Assembly: GCA_963761475.1 (NCBI GenBank)
Contig: CAVXGT010000020.1
Coordinates: forward strand, 434,001 to 498,000
Source: Ga0077555 sp963761475
GTDB taxonomy: Bacteria; Pseudomonadota; Alphaproteobacteria; Rhizobiales; Hyphomicrobiaceae
Reading direction: 5' to 3'
Length of the DNA: 64,000 nucleotides
Part shown: piece by piece, positions 1 through 7,911 of the stretch
Position numbering within the stretch: the first letter of the stretch is position 1
How the letters are laid out: each line of letters starts with the position of its first letter
Made by a program: the position numbers and the translations under genes
Notes under the pieces: generated by a model
What the model was told of the DNA's origin: nothing
What the model saw: the letters and a program-made list of their open reading frames with translations, nothing else
Database searches by the model: none

Positions 1-37
1 TGAGGCTTGAACCACCTGAAGCCGGGAGAATGATGAC

Positions 38-976
38 ATGCGAGCTATCGGATTGCTTGAGCATGGTGGTCCAGACGTACTCCGGCTCCTCGACGTGCCT
101 GAGGTTCATGCCGGTCCGGGCGAGGTGCGCATTCGGGTCCAAGCCGCCGCCGTCAACCCAACCGACACCCTTGCCCGCAACGGTGCACGTGCCGAGCAAC
201 AGAAGGTGGACCCGCCACCCTACGTGCCAGGCATGGATATTGCGGGCATCGTCGACGAGGTCGGCCCAGGCATCGCAACAGGAATCGGCGTTGGTGACCA
301 GGTGATGGGGCTGGTTGTACCCAAGGGCAGCCATGGGGGCTACCGCGAGCAGATCGTACTGAAGGCACGCTCCGTCGTCCGCACACCCGCCGGAAGTACA
401 TCGGTCGAAGCCTGCACCTTGCCGATGAACGGCCTGACAGCGCGCCTCTCGCTGGACATCCTGAAGCTCGAGCCTGGCAAGACATTGGCCGTTACCGGTG
501 CTGCCGGCGCCTATGGCGGCTACGTCATTCAGCTCGCCAAGAACGAAGGCCTGACAGTGATCGCCGATGCCTCGCAAGCCGACCATGCCTTGGTCAAAAG
601 CCTCGGCGCCGACATCGTCGTGCCGCGCGGCAACGACGTTGCCCAACACATCCGCCAACATTTCCCGCAAGGCGTCGACGCCCTAGCAGATGGCGCCGTG
701 CTGAACGAGCGCGTAGTCCCCGCCGTTCGCGATGGCGGAGCTTTTACCGCCGTCCGCGGTTTCGAAGGAACGCCCGAGCGCGGCATCCGGTTTCAGCCGA
801 CCTGGGTAAGAAGCTATGATGGTGAATTCGAAAAGCTCGATCGCTTGCGCGAGTTGGCAGAGGCCGGAATCCTCACATTGCGCGTCGCAGACACCTACCC
901 GGCCGCAAAGGCTGCAGACACCCATCGTCGCCTTGAGGCAGGTGGCACCCGCGGCCGTCTCGTCATCACGTTCTGA
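38..976 (+). CDS. MDR-family NAD(P)-dependent quinone/zinc-type oxidoreductase
   Basis: A 312-residue medium-chain dehydrogenase/reductase, probably a soluble NADPH:quinone reductase-like enzyme. The N-terminal GroES-like half (about 1-125) contains AAAVNPTD and PGMDIAGIVDEVG, both usual in the quinone oxidoreductase branch. The Rossmann half carries a glycine-rich nucleotide loop, GAAGAYGG, at about 154-161. I see no structural-zinc cysteine cluster, which fits the zinc-free quinone reductase branch. The ATG at 38 follows a GGGAGAA ribosome site, and the length is normal for the family. The substrate cannot be told from sequence. It reads towards an unrecognised gene 133 bp downstream, so co-transcription is possible but not evident. 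Confidence 0.85.
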   Translation: MRAIGLLEHGGPDVLRLLDVPEVHAGPGEVRIRVQAAAVNPTDTLARNGARAEQQKVDPPPYVPGMDIAGIVDEVGPGIATGIGVGDQVMGLVVPKGSHGGYREQIVLKARSVVRTPAGSTSVEACTLPMNGLTARLSLDILKLEPGKTLAVTGAAGAYGGYVIQLAKNEGLTVIADASQADHALVKSLGADIVVPRGNDVAQHIRQHFPQGVDALADGAVLNERVVPAVRDGGAFTAVRGFEGTPERGIRFQPTWVRSYDGEFEKLDRLRELAEAGILTLRVADTYPAAKAADTHRRLEAGGTRGRLVITF

Positions 977-1109
977 TACCATCCAGCAGTGCAGGCGACC
1001 CTTCTTGATCGACGCCAACTCAGCTCCAGCACCCGACGCGGCTTGATCATCGAAGGCAGGAACTGAGCCACCAAGGCCCCGGTAGCGGGCCCAACGCGAG
1101 GAAGACACC

Positions 1110-1688
1110 ATGAGTATCGCAGACCCCAACAAGACCATTCTGACGGGCGAAAACCCCTTCATCCGCCTTTCGCTCAAGGACGGCGACCCCAATTCGACCG
1201 ACGCCAGCTTCTGGCGCATCGTGTTCTCGCCGGCCGGGCCAGGCCATGTCCTCTATATCAAGAGCGAGCTGACAGACGACAAGTGGCGGATCTACTCCGA
1301 CAATATCGCCATGGCACGCTGGCTGCAGGGCTCCGTCCAGGGAATGTTGAACCCCGAAACCGCTGATACCGAGATACCCGTCGTCGACGCTGCGTTCGAG
1401 AAGGAAGGCGACCCCCGCTACTTCTGGACGGAGCACATTACCACGACCGAAGAAGACATTGCGCTGACGTGGCACGACATCGGTGATCCCCTCATGCTGC
1501 ACACGCAGCCGAACCAGATCCCCGGACGCAGGTATGGCCTCAACACCATCCTGATCCCTGCACTCGGCGCGCGCCTCGTCTGCAATGGCGTCCAGGCCAA
1601 GGGCAAACCCTGGAAGCGCGAACGCGAAGGCCGCCCGTTCTCGACCTGCGCACTCGCCTTTTCCGAGAGCTGGACCGAACCTCGCTAA
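1110..1688 (+). CDS. Conserved-looking protein of unknown function
   Basis: A 192-residue soluble-looking protein that I do not recognise. It has no signal peptide or membrane segment. It is rich in aromatic and acidic residues, with stretches such as FWRIVFSPAGPGHVLYIKSEL and HTQPNQIPGRRYGLNTILIPA, and its C terminus is arginine-rich. The start at 1110 is preceded by an AGGAAG ribosome site and the codon usage looks like that of its neighbours. The methyltransferase begins 26 bp after its stop, so the two are probably co-transcribed. No function is assigned. Confidence 0.7.
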   Translation: MSIADPNKTILTGENPFIRLSLKDGDPNSTDASFWRIVFSPAGPGHVLYIKSELTDDKWRIYSDNIAMARWLQGSVQGMLNPETADTEIPVVDAAFEKEGDPRYFWTEHITTTEEDIALTWHDIGDPLMLHTQPNQIPGRRYGLNTILIPALGARLVCNGVQAKGKPWKREREGRPFSTCALAFSESWTEPR

Positions 1689-1713
1689 ATCACCCCCGAC
1701 TGAGGTGACGGCG

Positions 1714-2592
1714 ATGGCGCGCGCGGTAACCTCACGCGCCATCGCCGGTCAGCTTAAGGCCCCTGTCATGACGCACGACATCACGAGGCACTACACCAGC
1801 GACGCCATCGCCGAGCGTATTCTGGTGGCAGCTCGCAGCCGCTTGCCCCCGGATACTCCACTGACGCCCGACATATTGGCTCCGGCAGATCAACTGCATA
1901 GCCGCGGCCTGGCAGCCACCCGCGAGCTTGCCGAGATGCTCGCCCCTCTGCCCGGTGAGCGTATCCTGGATATCGGGTGCGGCATCGGCGGGCCGGCTCG
2001 CTGGATCGCATCACACTACAACTGCAACGTCACGGGCATCGACCTCACTCCCGCCTTTTGCGAGGCAGCCGAAAGGCTCAACGTCGCAACGGGTCTAGCA
2101 GACCGCGTGACGATTGTGGTCGCCAGCGCGCTGTCCTTGCCCTTTCCCGACCAAACGTTCGACCGGGCCTGGTCGCACAACGTAGTCATGAATATATCCG
2201 ACAAGCGCGCTTTCCTCTGTGAAGCCTGGCGCGTGCTCAAGCCCGGCGGACTGCTGGCGCTCATGAACCTGACGGCGGGTCCTGGAGGCACACCGCACTA
2301 TCCCACGCCTTGGGCTGCAACCGCCGAATCGAGCTTCCTGGCCACGCTCGATGAGACCCGGGCCGATCTTCTGGCCACAAATTTCGAGATCCTTCACTTT
2401 GAGGACAACACCGACCGTACCCGCGGCGCCAGACGGGCGCGTACCGCCAGCCTGATCGCAGCCAGCCCAACTGAACTTGGAACGCACCTGGTCATGGGCC
2501 CCGCCATCAAGGAATATCAGGAAAATTCGATCCGCAATGATCAGGAGAACCGGGTCCGGGCGATGGCAGCTCTGGTGAGGCGGCCGGGTTGA
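1714..2592 (+). CDS. Class I SAM-dependent methyltransferase
   Basis: A 292-residue cytoplasmic methyltransferase of the UbiE/sarcosine-dimethylglycine N-methyltransferase type. SAM-binding motif I, LDIGCGIGGPARW, lies at about residues 85-97. It is followed by VTGIDLTP, an SLPFPDQTFDRAWSHNVVMN motif and LKPGGLLALMNLT. The start at 1714 has a strong GAGGTGA site five bases upstream. A second start at 1768 would give MTHDITRHYTSD, closer to how related enzymes begin, so the first 18 residues are uncertain. The substrate is unknown; glycine-betaine-type N-methylation and quinone methylation are both possible for this fold. Confidence 0.85.
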   Translation: MARAVTSRAIAGQLKAPVMTHDITRHYTSDAIAERILVAARSRLPPDTPLTPDILAPADQLHSRGLAATRELAEMLAPLPGERILDIGCGIGGPARWIASHYNCNVTGIDLTPAFCEAAERLNVATGLADRVTIVVASALSLPFPDQTFDRAWSHNVVMNISDKRAFLCEAWRVLKPGGLLALMNLTAGPGGTPHYPTPWAATAESSFLATLDETRADLLATNFEILHFEDNTDRTRGARRARTASLIAASPTELGTHLVMGPAIKEYQENSIRNDQENRVRAMAALVRRPG

Positions 2593-2630
2593 GCACCGAC
2601 CACTAAGGGCCGGACCTCATGGGCCGACGA

Positions 2631-3140
2631 TCAAAGATCGCGCTCCCAGGTCTCACTCACGAGATCCTGTCCGAACCCCTGGTAGGGCTCGGACGCCACC
2701 ATCACGAAGCCGAGGTTCTGGTAGAGCTTCCGCGCCGGCACCAACACATCGTTGGTCCACAGCGTCATCCGCCGATAGCCTGCAGCACACGCAAAATCCA
2801 TGCACGATTGAACGAGCATCCGGCCGAGACCCGTTCCCCGCATGGTGGGCTCCACATAGACCAACCGCAGCTTCGCGACGCCAGGTGCTCCGCCTGCGAC
2901 CACGAACGCCGATCCAACGATTACGCCACCAGCATCGGCAATTCTGCAGCAGTCTTGTGCCGGATCGAAACCCTCGATGAATTCGCCCGCCACCTTGGCG
3001 ACCAGCACTTCGAACGTCCAATCCCAGCCGTACTCTGCCTTGTAGAGCGCGCCGTGCCGGTGAACGACCCAGCCGATGTCACCGGGCGCAGGATCGCGCA
3101 ACCGGAGCCCGGCCAGACGATCATCAGGCGCAGAAGGCAT
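2631..3140 (-). CDS. GNAT family N-acetyltransferase (homologous to the acetyltransferase half of MarR-GNAT fusions)
   Basis: A 169-residue GNAT acetyltransferase using acetyl-CoA. The sequence GDIGWVVHRHGALYKAEYGWD near the N terminus, KLRLVYVEPTMRGTGLGRML (acetyl-CoA loop at about 101-109), MTLWTNDVLVPARKLYQNLGF and the SETWERDL end are those of the C-terminal domain of MarR/GNAT two-domain proteins. Here the DNA-binding winged-helix half is absent and the ORF starts directly at the acetyltransferase. It is the last gene of a four-gene minus-strand operon, and its start lies 17 bp inside the DUF1272 gene, so translational coupling is likely. A small-molecule amine is the expected acceptor, but this is not established. 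Confidence 0.85.
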   Translation of the reverse strand: MPSAPDDRLAGLRLRDPAPGDIGWVVHRHGALYKAEYGWDWTFEVLVAKVAGEFIEGFDPAQDCCRIADAGGVIVGSAFVVAGGAPGVAKLRLVYVEPTMRGTGLGRMLVQSCMDFACAAGYRRMTLWTNDVLVPARKLYQNLGFVMVASEPYQGFGQDLVSETWERDL

Positions 3141-3369
3141 GTTTTTTCAGCACCCTCTCGGCCGACGCGGGAAACTTGGCCAGTTTAGCCTCCGGCCTGA
3201 TCGGCCGCTTGACCAGCTCGCCGCCGCAGTTGGGACACACTCCGCCCGGCAGCTTGCGCCCCACGCAGTCGCGACAAAACGTGCATTCGAATGAGCAGAT
3301 CATCGCCTCCGAAGACCCTGGCGGCAGATCGCGGTCGCAACATTCGCAGTTGGGCTTGAGCTTCAACAT
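3124..3369 (-). CDS. DUF1272 cysteine-rich small protein
   Basis: An 81-residue protein of the DUF1272 family, function unknown. Ten cysteines lie at about residues 8, 10, 11, 25, 29, 32, 35, 45, 48 and 80. The CECC, CSFECTFCRDC and CPNCGG groups suggest one or two zinc-ribbon-like sites. The conserved PIRPEAKLAKFPAS segment closes the domain. A longer open frame runs upstream to 3582, but the family begins at MLKLKPNCECC, which fixes the start at 3369. The start overlaps the end of the cupin gene by 7 bp, and the 3' end overlaps the GNAT gene by 17 bp. It could be a zinc-binding accessory protein; no activity is known to me. Confidence 0.85.
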   Translation of the reverse strand: MLKLKPNCECCDRDLPPGSSEAMICSFECTFCRDCVGRKLPGGVCPNCGGELVKRPIRPEAKLAKFPASAERVLKKHAFCA

Positions 3370-3677
3370 GACGACGGATCCTCCTTGCCCTTGAGTTCGA
3401 TTTCCAGGAACGAACACGCCTCGGACATCAGGTTTTTGACATTGTGGTGCACGCCGGCCTCTCGGAAGTAGGGCGCCTTCTCCGACATGCCGGCCTCCAC
3501 ACTGCTTCCATCGGCAAGCTCGACACGCACGCGGCAATCCCCATAGGGCACGATCACGTAGTCGAGCGCATGGCGATGCCAACCCGTCTCACCACCTGCC
3601 GGCAGAGTATAGCGCACGATGCGGACCCGCGGACCGTCGTCCACTACCTCTGCCACATCCACATGATCGCAGGTCAT
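3363..3677 (-). CDS. Small cupin-domain protein
   Basis: A 104-residue single-domain cupin. The GGETGWHRHALDYVIVPYG motif supplies two histidines of cupin motif 1, and the later FREAGVHHNVKNL supplies motif 2 histidines, so a metal site is plausible. The ATG at 3677 shares its first base with the stop of the PaiB-like gene (TGATG overlap). This makes it a better start than the longer open frame reaching 3767. Its 3' end overlaps DUF1272 by 7 bp. The role is unknown; small cupins of this type are often metal-dependent sensors or dioxygenase-like enzymes. Confidence 0.8.
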   Translation of the reverse strand: MTCDHVDVAEVVDDGPRVRIVRYTLPAGGETGWHRHALDYVIVPYGDCRVRVELADGSSVEAGMSEKAPYFREAGVHHNVKNLMSEACSFLEIELKGKEDPSSC

Positions 3678-4333
3678 CACGCATCTTCCCTCGTTGGTAA
3701 CGCGCTGTCCTTGATCTGCTGTCTCATCGCCCGGGCAATGGCAACCTCGCCCCAGCCGCCGCGCCATGCCAGCATGCGCGCTGCCTCCATTCGGTCGGCA
3801 ACCGACTTGTTCTGCCCGAGCTTTGTCGAAGCTTCGATGGTCTCCACCTCGACTTCGATCGCAACGATCGCACGCAGCATCGCTTCGATCTTCTTCGGCG
3901 TCACCTTGCTCGTGCTCCAGGGCTTCTTTGGCGAAAGACGCTCTTCGAAATGCAGGCTCATGCGCTCGACGTGCTCGAGCGTGCGGTCAGACGGCAACGC
4001 GCGGGCGACACCAACCGCGTGCGCCGCCTGATAGTTCCACGTCGGAACCTGGTCCGCCGACGTATACCAGTCCGGAGAAATGTAGGCGTCCGGCCCCGAC
4101 ACCGCGATCAGTACCCGCGGATTGCGCGCGATGACCTCATGCAAAGGATTAGGCCGGGCGACGTGAAACTCGATTGTCCGGCTTCCCCCGCCCGCAGGGA
4201 GTCGGACCAGTAGTGGCACTTGCGAAGCAAGGGGCTGTCCTCCTTCGTGCGCGACGACGGTCCCGAAACCACGCTCGGCAATATAGCCCCACGCGGCATC
4301 TTCTTCGGTCTTGAAGGCGGGATTGACGTACAT
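3677..4333 (-). CDS. PaiB-like FMN-binding protein
   Basis: A 218-residue protein of the PaiB family, annotated as FMN-binding negative transcriptional regulators. Recognisable blocks are MYVNPAFKTEED at the N terminus, HVARPNPLH, AVSGPDAYISPDWY, VPTWNYQAAHAVG and the C-terminal basic MEAARMLAWRGG region. In Bacillus, paiA (a polyamine acetyltransferase) and paiB form an operon. Here a GNAT gene likewise closes the same operon, after a cupin and DUF1272. It is the first gene, with 270 bp of non-coding DNA upstream. The link to polyamines is inference from that family precedent. Confidence 0.85.
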   Translation of the reverse strand: MYVNPAFKTEEDAAWGYIAERGFGTVVAHEGGQPLASQVPLLVRLPAGGGSRTIEFHVARPNPLHEVIARNPRVLIAVSGPDAYISPDWYTSADQVPTWNYQAAHAVGVARALPSDRTLEHVERMSLHFEERLSPKKPWSTSKVTPKKIEAMLRAIVAIEVEVETIEASTKLGQNKSVADRMEAARMLAWRGGWGEVAIARAMRQQIKDSALPTREDA

Positions 4334-4603
4334 GTTGGGCCTCTCGGGTTTGCTCCGGAGGCGGTGCCCATCATGCAGCGCCGCTCCGAGGCTGGCGCAG
4401 CGCTTTGAAGATGCTGTCTTGGGGTGACGAGTGGATCAGACAACAACCGGCGCCGCGCGGGCTTTCACCCAACGGTTTTTGCGGCAAGCTCGTGTTGCGA
4501 GGTCGATCATGACAAAATGGCTAGTGCTTCGCCCCGGCGTCGTCAAGCCTCAATCGACAGCCAAGCGCGGTGTTTCCACTCGTGGGAGGCCGTTCCGTAT
4601 CCA

Positions 4604-6328
4604 TCAATACCAGCTCGATGCCAGCCCTTCGAAGAAGGCATGCGCACCGACGCGAAGGTTACCGACCGAGTAGCCTCCCTCCTGCACCACCACGATCGGA
4701 TATCGCAGGGTGCCAAGTCGCCGACCGATCCGATCGAGCCCTCGGGTTGTAAGTGAAAACGATCCGGTCGGGTCGCCCCGCATGATGTCGAAGCCCAGCG
4801 CCACCACGAGAAACCTGGGGTCGAATTTGCGCGCGGCAGCGATCGCCTCTTCCAGAACCTCGATGTAGCGCTCGTCGTCGACCGGCGGATCGAGCGGCCA
4901 GTTGCGGTTGAACCCTTTTCCCACGCCGTCGCCACGCTCATCGGCGTACCCGGAGAAATTGGGATAGGCATGGCTCGGATGGCCATGAATCGAAAGCGTC
5001 AGCACATCGTTGCGTTCGTAGAAGATGTCCTGCGCCCCGTTGCCATGGTGATAGTCGATGTCGAGCAACGCCACCTTGCCGCGCCGTGACAGGTAATGCG
5101 CGGCAATGGCCGCATTGTTGAGGAAGCAAAACCCACCGTAGATCCGACGCTCCGCATGATGCCCGGGCGGCCGGCATAACGCATAGGCAAACCGCTCCCC
5201 TTCGGCCACCAGCCGGGCCGCAGTCAGCGCCACATCCACGGAATGGCGGGCCGCCGGCCAAACATTGCGCGTCAGCGGCGTGAATGTATCTGCGCAGTAG
5301 TAACCGGCCCGGTCTTCGAGCGCCCGCGGAATACGGTCAGGTCGCCGAATCGGAAATACTTCCGGATAAATGATAGCCTTCTCGTCGAGCCGCCGCGACA
5401 TGGCCTTGAGGTAGTCGACCAGATGCACATCGTGCACCGCTGTCACATGCTCATCCGAAAAGTGCCGCGCAGCCACCCGTTCGAACGCTAGTCCTTCGAG
5501 CCCCCGAAGGATCTGGCGCACCCGCACGGGCCTCTCGACATAGCCGCGCTCGCGCAGGTGGTGGATGACGTGAAGCTCGGCCGCCACCACCTTCAACGGC
5601 GCGATGTACTTGCCGCGGCTGGGCCGTGCCGCAGCACGCTTGCCGGCAAGCGGTTCAATGGCAACGGGATCCGTTTCGAACGACCCGACGATCTGCCCAA
5701 CGAAGGGATCGTCGGCATCGAAGCCATACTGCTCGACAAGTATGAATCGCACGCTGCGTCGCGCATCGCGTCGCGCCAGTCGCGGCCTGCGCCCGAGCGG
5801 ATCATAGAGCAGCGTTGTCAGATAGCCTTCGTTGCGCGGATTGGCCTCCACGTCCCATAATGTTCCCGTCACTTTTTGCACGTCGTAACGCGCATAGAAG
5901 CGCAGGCGCTGCCGGTTGACGGCCAGCCGGGACTGGTCCTTCAGCTTGCCCGCCTCGGCTGGTGGCACATCCAGCAGCATGCCGCGCGCGCCTTTGGCCG
6001 CCAGCACCTCTCGCAGGGCCTCATAGAGCGCTGTGCCGATCCCGCGCGCAGGCGTGCGCGGATCGCTGGCGATGTACTGCAGGTAGGCGAACTCGATCTC
6101 TGGAAAATAGTAGGCGAAGGCGAATCCCGTGACCCGTCCACGCCTGTTCGTCGAGATCACTAGAACTGGATCGAAGCCAACCCGCTTTCGCTCCCGGATC
6201 ACCCGTCCGATCTGCTCGATACCTTCCGGCTCATGCGGGAAGGCCGCATTGAACATGGCAACCACTTCCGAAAAACGCTGCTCGTCCGCCTCCGACGCTA
6301 GATCGAATATCCGCCGAAACCGGATCAT
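4604..6328 (-). CDS. Fusion of GNAT acetyltransferase and HDAC/acetylpolyamine amidohydrolase
   Basis: A 574-residue two-domain protein. Residues about 1-200 form a GNAT-like domain with an acetyl-CoA loop, PARGIGTALYEALRE (about 93-107). Residues about 225-574 form a zinc deacetylase of the histone deacetylase superfamily. The catalytic set is complete: CRPPGHHAER (His390-His391), LDIDYHHGNG (zinc ligands Asp425 and His427), GFDIMRGDP (Asp514) and QEGGY (Tyr553). The IHGHPSHAYPNFSGYADE stretch resembles acetylpolyamine amidohydrolases more than histone-type enzymes. The start at 6328 has a GAGGGG site; an upstream start at 6352 lacks one. Substrate assignment to acetylated polyamines or amines is inference. 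Confidence 0.85.
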   Translation of the reverse strand: MIRFRRIFDLASEADEQRFSEVVAMFNAAFPHEPEGIEQIGRVIRERKRVGFDPVLVISTNRRGRVTGFAFAYYFPEIEFAYLQYIASDPRTPARGIGTALYEALREVLAAKGARGMLLDVPPAEAGKLKDQSRLAVNRQRLRFYARYDVQKVTGTLWDVEANPRNEGYLTTLLYDPLGRRPRLARRDARRSVRFILVEQYGFDADDPFVGQIVGSFETDPVAIEPLAGKRAAARPSRGKYIAPLKVVAAELHVIHHLRERGYVERPVRVRQILRGLEGLAFERVAARHFSDEHVTAVHDVHLVDYLKAMSRRLDEKAIIYPEVFPIRRPDRIPRALEDRAGYYCADTFTPLTRNVWPAARHSVDVALTAARLVAEGERFAYALCRPPGHHAERRIYGGFCFLNNAAIAAHYLSRRGKVALLDIDYHHGNGAQDIFYERNDVLTLSIHGHPSHAYPNFSGYADERGDGVGKGFNRNWPLDPPVDDERYIEVLEEAIAAARKFDPRFLVVALGFDIMRGDPTGSFSLTTRGLDRIGRRLGTLRYPIVVVQEGGYSVGNLRVGAHAFFEGLASSWY

Positions 6329-6549
6329 GCCTGTCCCCCTCGCGCAATGCATCCATGCCCGCCAATCCAGGCCTATCCCAACTGAGGCTCCCGCCGATAA
6401 TCCTTGTCAACGCCAAAGTCACAACGGACAGGCGGCACCGGCTGATGCGTCAATTGACAAGTTGACCTCCCATCCAGCGTCCTCTTCTTAGCGCTCTGTT
6501 GGCTTCCGCCAGCAACCGCGCCGTACCGCACGACATTCAGGAGAACCGC

Positions 6550-7767
6550 GTGCCCGAGATCGACCAGCCGCCGCCCCGGTCGCAATACTCCGTGCGCACC
6601 TTTGTCCTCCTCGCTCTGGCAGCCTTCTCAAGCTCGATCAATCTGCGCGTCTGCGATCCCCTGCTGCCTCAGATCGCCTCCGACTTTGACGTGACGGTTG
6701 GCCGGGCATCCACGATCGTCGCAGCATTTGCCGTCGGTTACGGCCTCCTACAGTTGCTCTTCGGCCCGGTCGGAGATCGCTACGGCAAATATCGCATCGC
6801 CGCTTTGACGTCGCTTGCAACTGGCGTTGCGACCGCACTCTGCGCGCAGTCTGCTAGCCTGGACGGCCTTGTTGCTGCCCGCTTCCTGGCTGGCGCCTGC
6901 GCCGCTGCCCCAATCCCCCTGGCCTTCGCCTGGATCGGCGATGCCGTGCCATTCGAGCGTCGCCAGGCTGTGCTCGCGCGATTTCTCACAGCCCAGATCA
7001 GCGGCATCGTTCTGGGTCAGGCCGCAGGTGGCGCCCTTGGCGACCTTCTGGGATGGAGGGCCGTATTCGTTATGGTAGCGGCTTGTCACGTCATTGCCGG
7101 TATGGCGATGCTGATCGAGTTGAAACTCAACCCGGCCGGCCAGCCACCTGGCGCCGTCAGGCGGACGGGTTTCGGCGATGTCATCGCTGCCATGCTCGGG
7201 CTGCTCGCACGTCCTTGGGTTCGCGTCATGTTGGCCTCCGTATTCATCGAAGGTTTCGCCTTCTACGGCGCCTTTGCCTACATCGGCGCCGATCTCCACC
7301 ATCGCTTCGGCCTCGGATTTTCTGTTATCGGCGCCGCAATGGCGGTCTTCGGCCTCGGCGCCATCAGCTACTCGCTCACCGCAAGGCGTCTGTTGGCGGC
7401 GCTCGGCGAGCGCGGCCTCGCCACCAGCGGCGGCGCCATCCTCTGCCTGTCCTATGCCGCCTTGGCATTCGCGCCTGAGGCCATTCTGGTACCGCCCATC
7501 ATGGTTGGCCTAGGCCTTGGCTTCTACATGATCCACAACACGCTGCAGACCAACGCTACGCAAATGGCCCCGGAATCCCGAGGCCTTGGCGTCTCCTTGT
7601 TCGCATTGGCACTTTTCCTCGGCCAATCGCTGGGCGTTTTCCTGGCAGCCCCCATCGTCGATCGCTGGCACACCCCGACAATCTACCTGATCGCTGCCGT
7701 CATCTTGCCGGCAATCGCCGTTTGGTTCCAAGCCATGCTGAAGGCTCGGCCCTCGGCCAATAGCTAA
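6550..7767 (+). CDS. MFS transporter (DHA1-like drug/metabolite efflux)
   Basis: A 405-residue inner-membrane major facilitator with about twelve hydrophobic segments. The first begins at FVLLALAAFSSSINLRVCDPLLPQIASDF, and the loop 2-3 motif is FGPVGDRYGKYR, typical of DHA1 exporters. The GTG at 6550, with AGGAG at 6539-6543, is the best start; the frame is open back to a TTG at 6499 without a good ribosome site. It is divergent from the GNAT-deacetylase gene over a 221-bp gap that contains the palindrome GTCAATTGAC (6449-6458). Export of an amine handled by that enzyme is conceivable but unsupported. Confidence 0.85.
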   Translation: MPEIDQPPPRSQYSVRTFVLLALAAFSSSINLRVCDPLLPQIASDFDVTVGRASTIVAAFAVGYGLLQLLFGPVGDRYGKYRIAALTSLATGVATALCAQSASLDGLVAARFLAGACAAAPIPLAFAWIGDAVPFERRQAVLARFLTAQISGIVLGQAAGGALGDLLGWRAVFVMVAACHVIAGMAMLIELKLNPAGQPPGAVRRTGFGDVIAAMLGLLARPWVRVMLASVFIEGFAFYGAFAYIGADLHHRFGLGFSVIGAAMAVFGLGAISYSLTARRLLAALGERGLATSGGAILCLSYAALAFAPEAILVPPIMVGLGLGFYMIHNTLQTNATQMAPESRGLGVSLFALALFLGQSLGVFLAAPIVDRWHTPTIYLIAAVILPAIAVWFQAMLKARPSANS

Positions 7768-7819
7768 GCCTTCGCCTCTCGTGACAGTCGGAAGTCGCAG
7801 CACTGAGTTGCAAAAAGCA

Positions 7820-7853
7820 AATCGGCTGGCAAGAAGGTCTAGACCAGCCGATT
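7820..7853. terminator. Hairpin between convergent genes, probable bidirectional terminator
   Basis: A perfect 10-bp inverted repeat (AATCGGCTGG at 7820-7829 with CCAGCCGATT at 7844-7853) around a 14-base loop. It lies in the 144-bp gap between the converging MFS and TRAP permease genes. There is no long T tract on either side. Terminator function is inferred from position and stem quality. Confidence 0.6.
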
Positions 7854-7911
7854 CTCCAATCTTAAACGGCGCCATGATCACGAGCGCAAGTCGGCTATCC
7901 CCGACGCGGGG

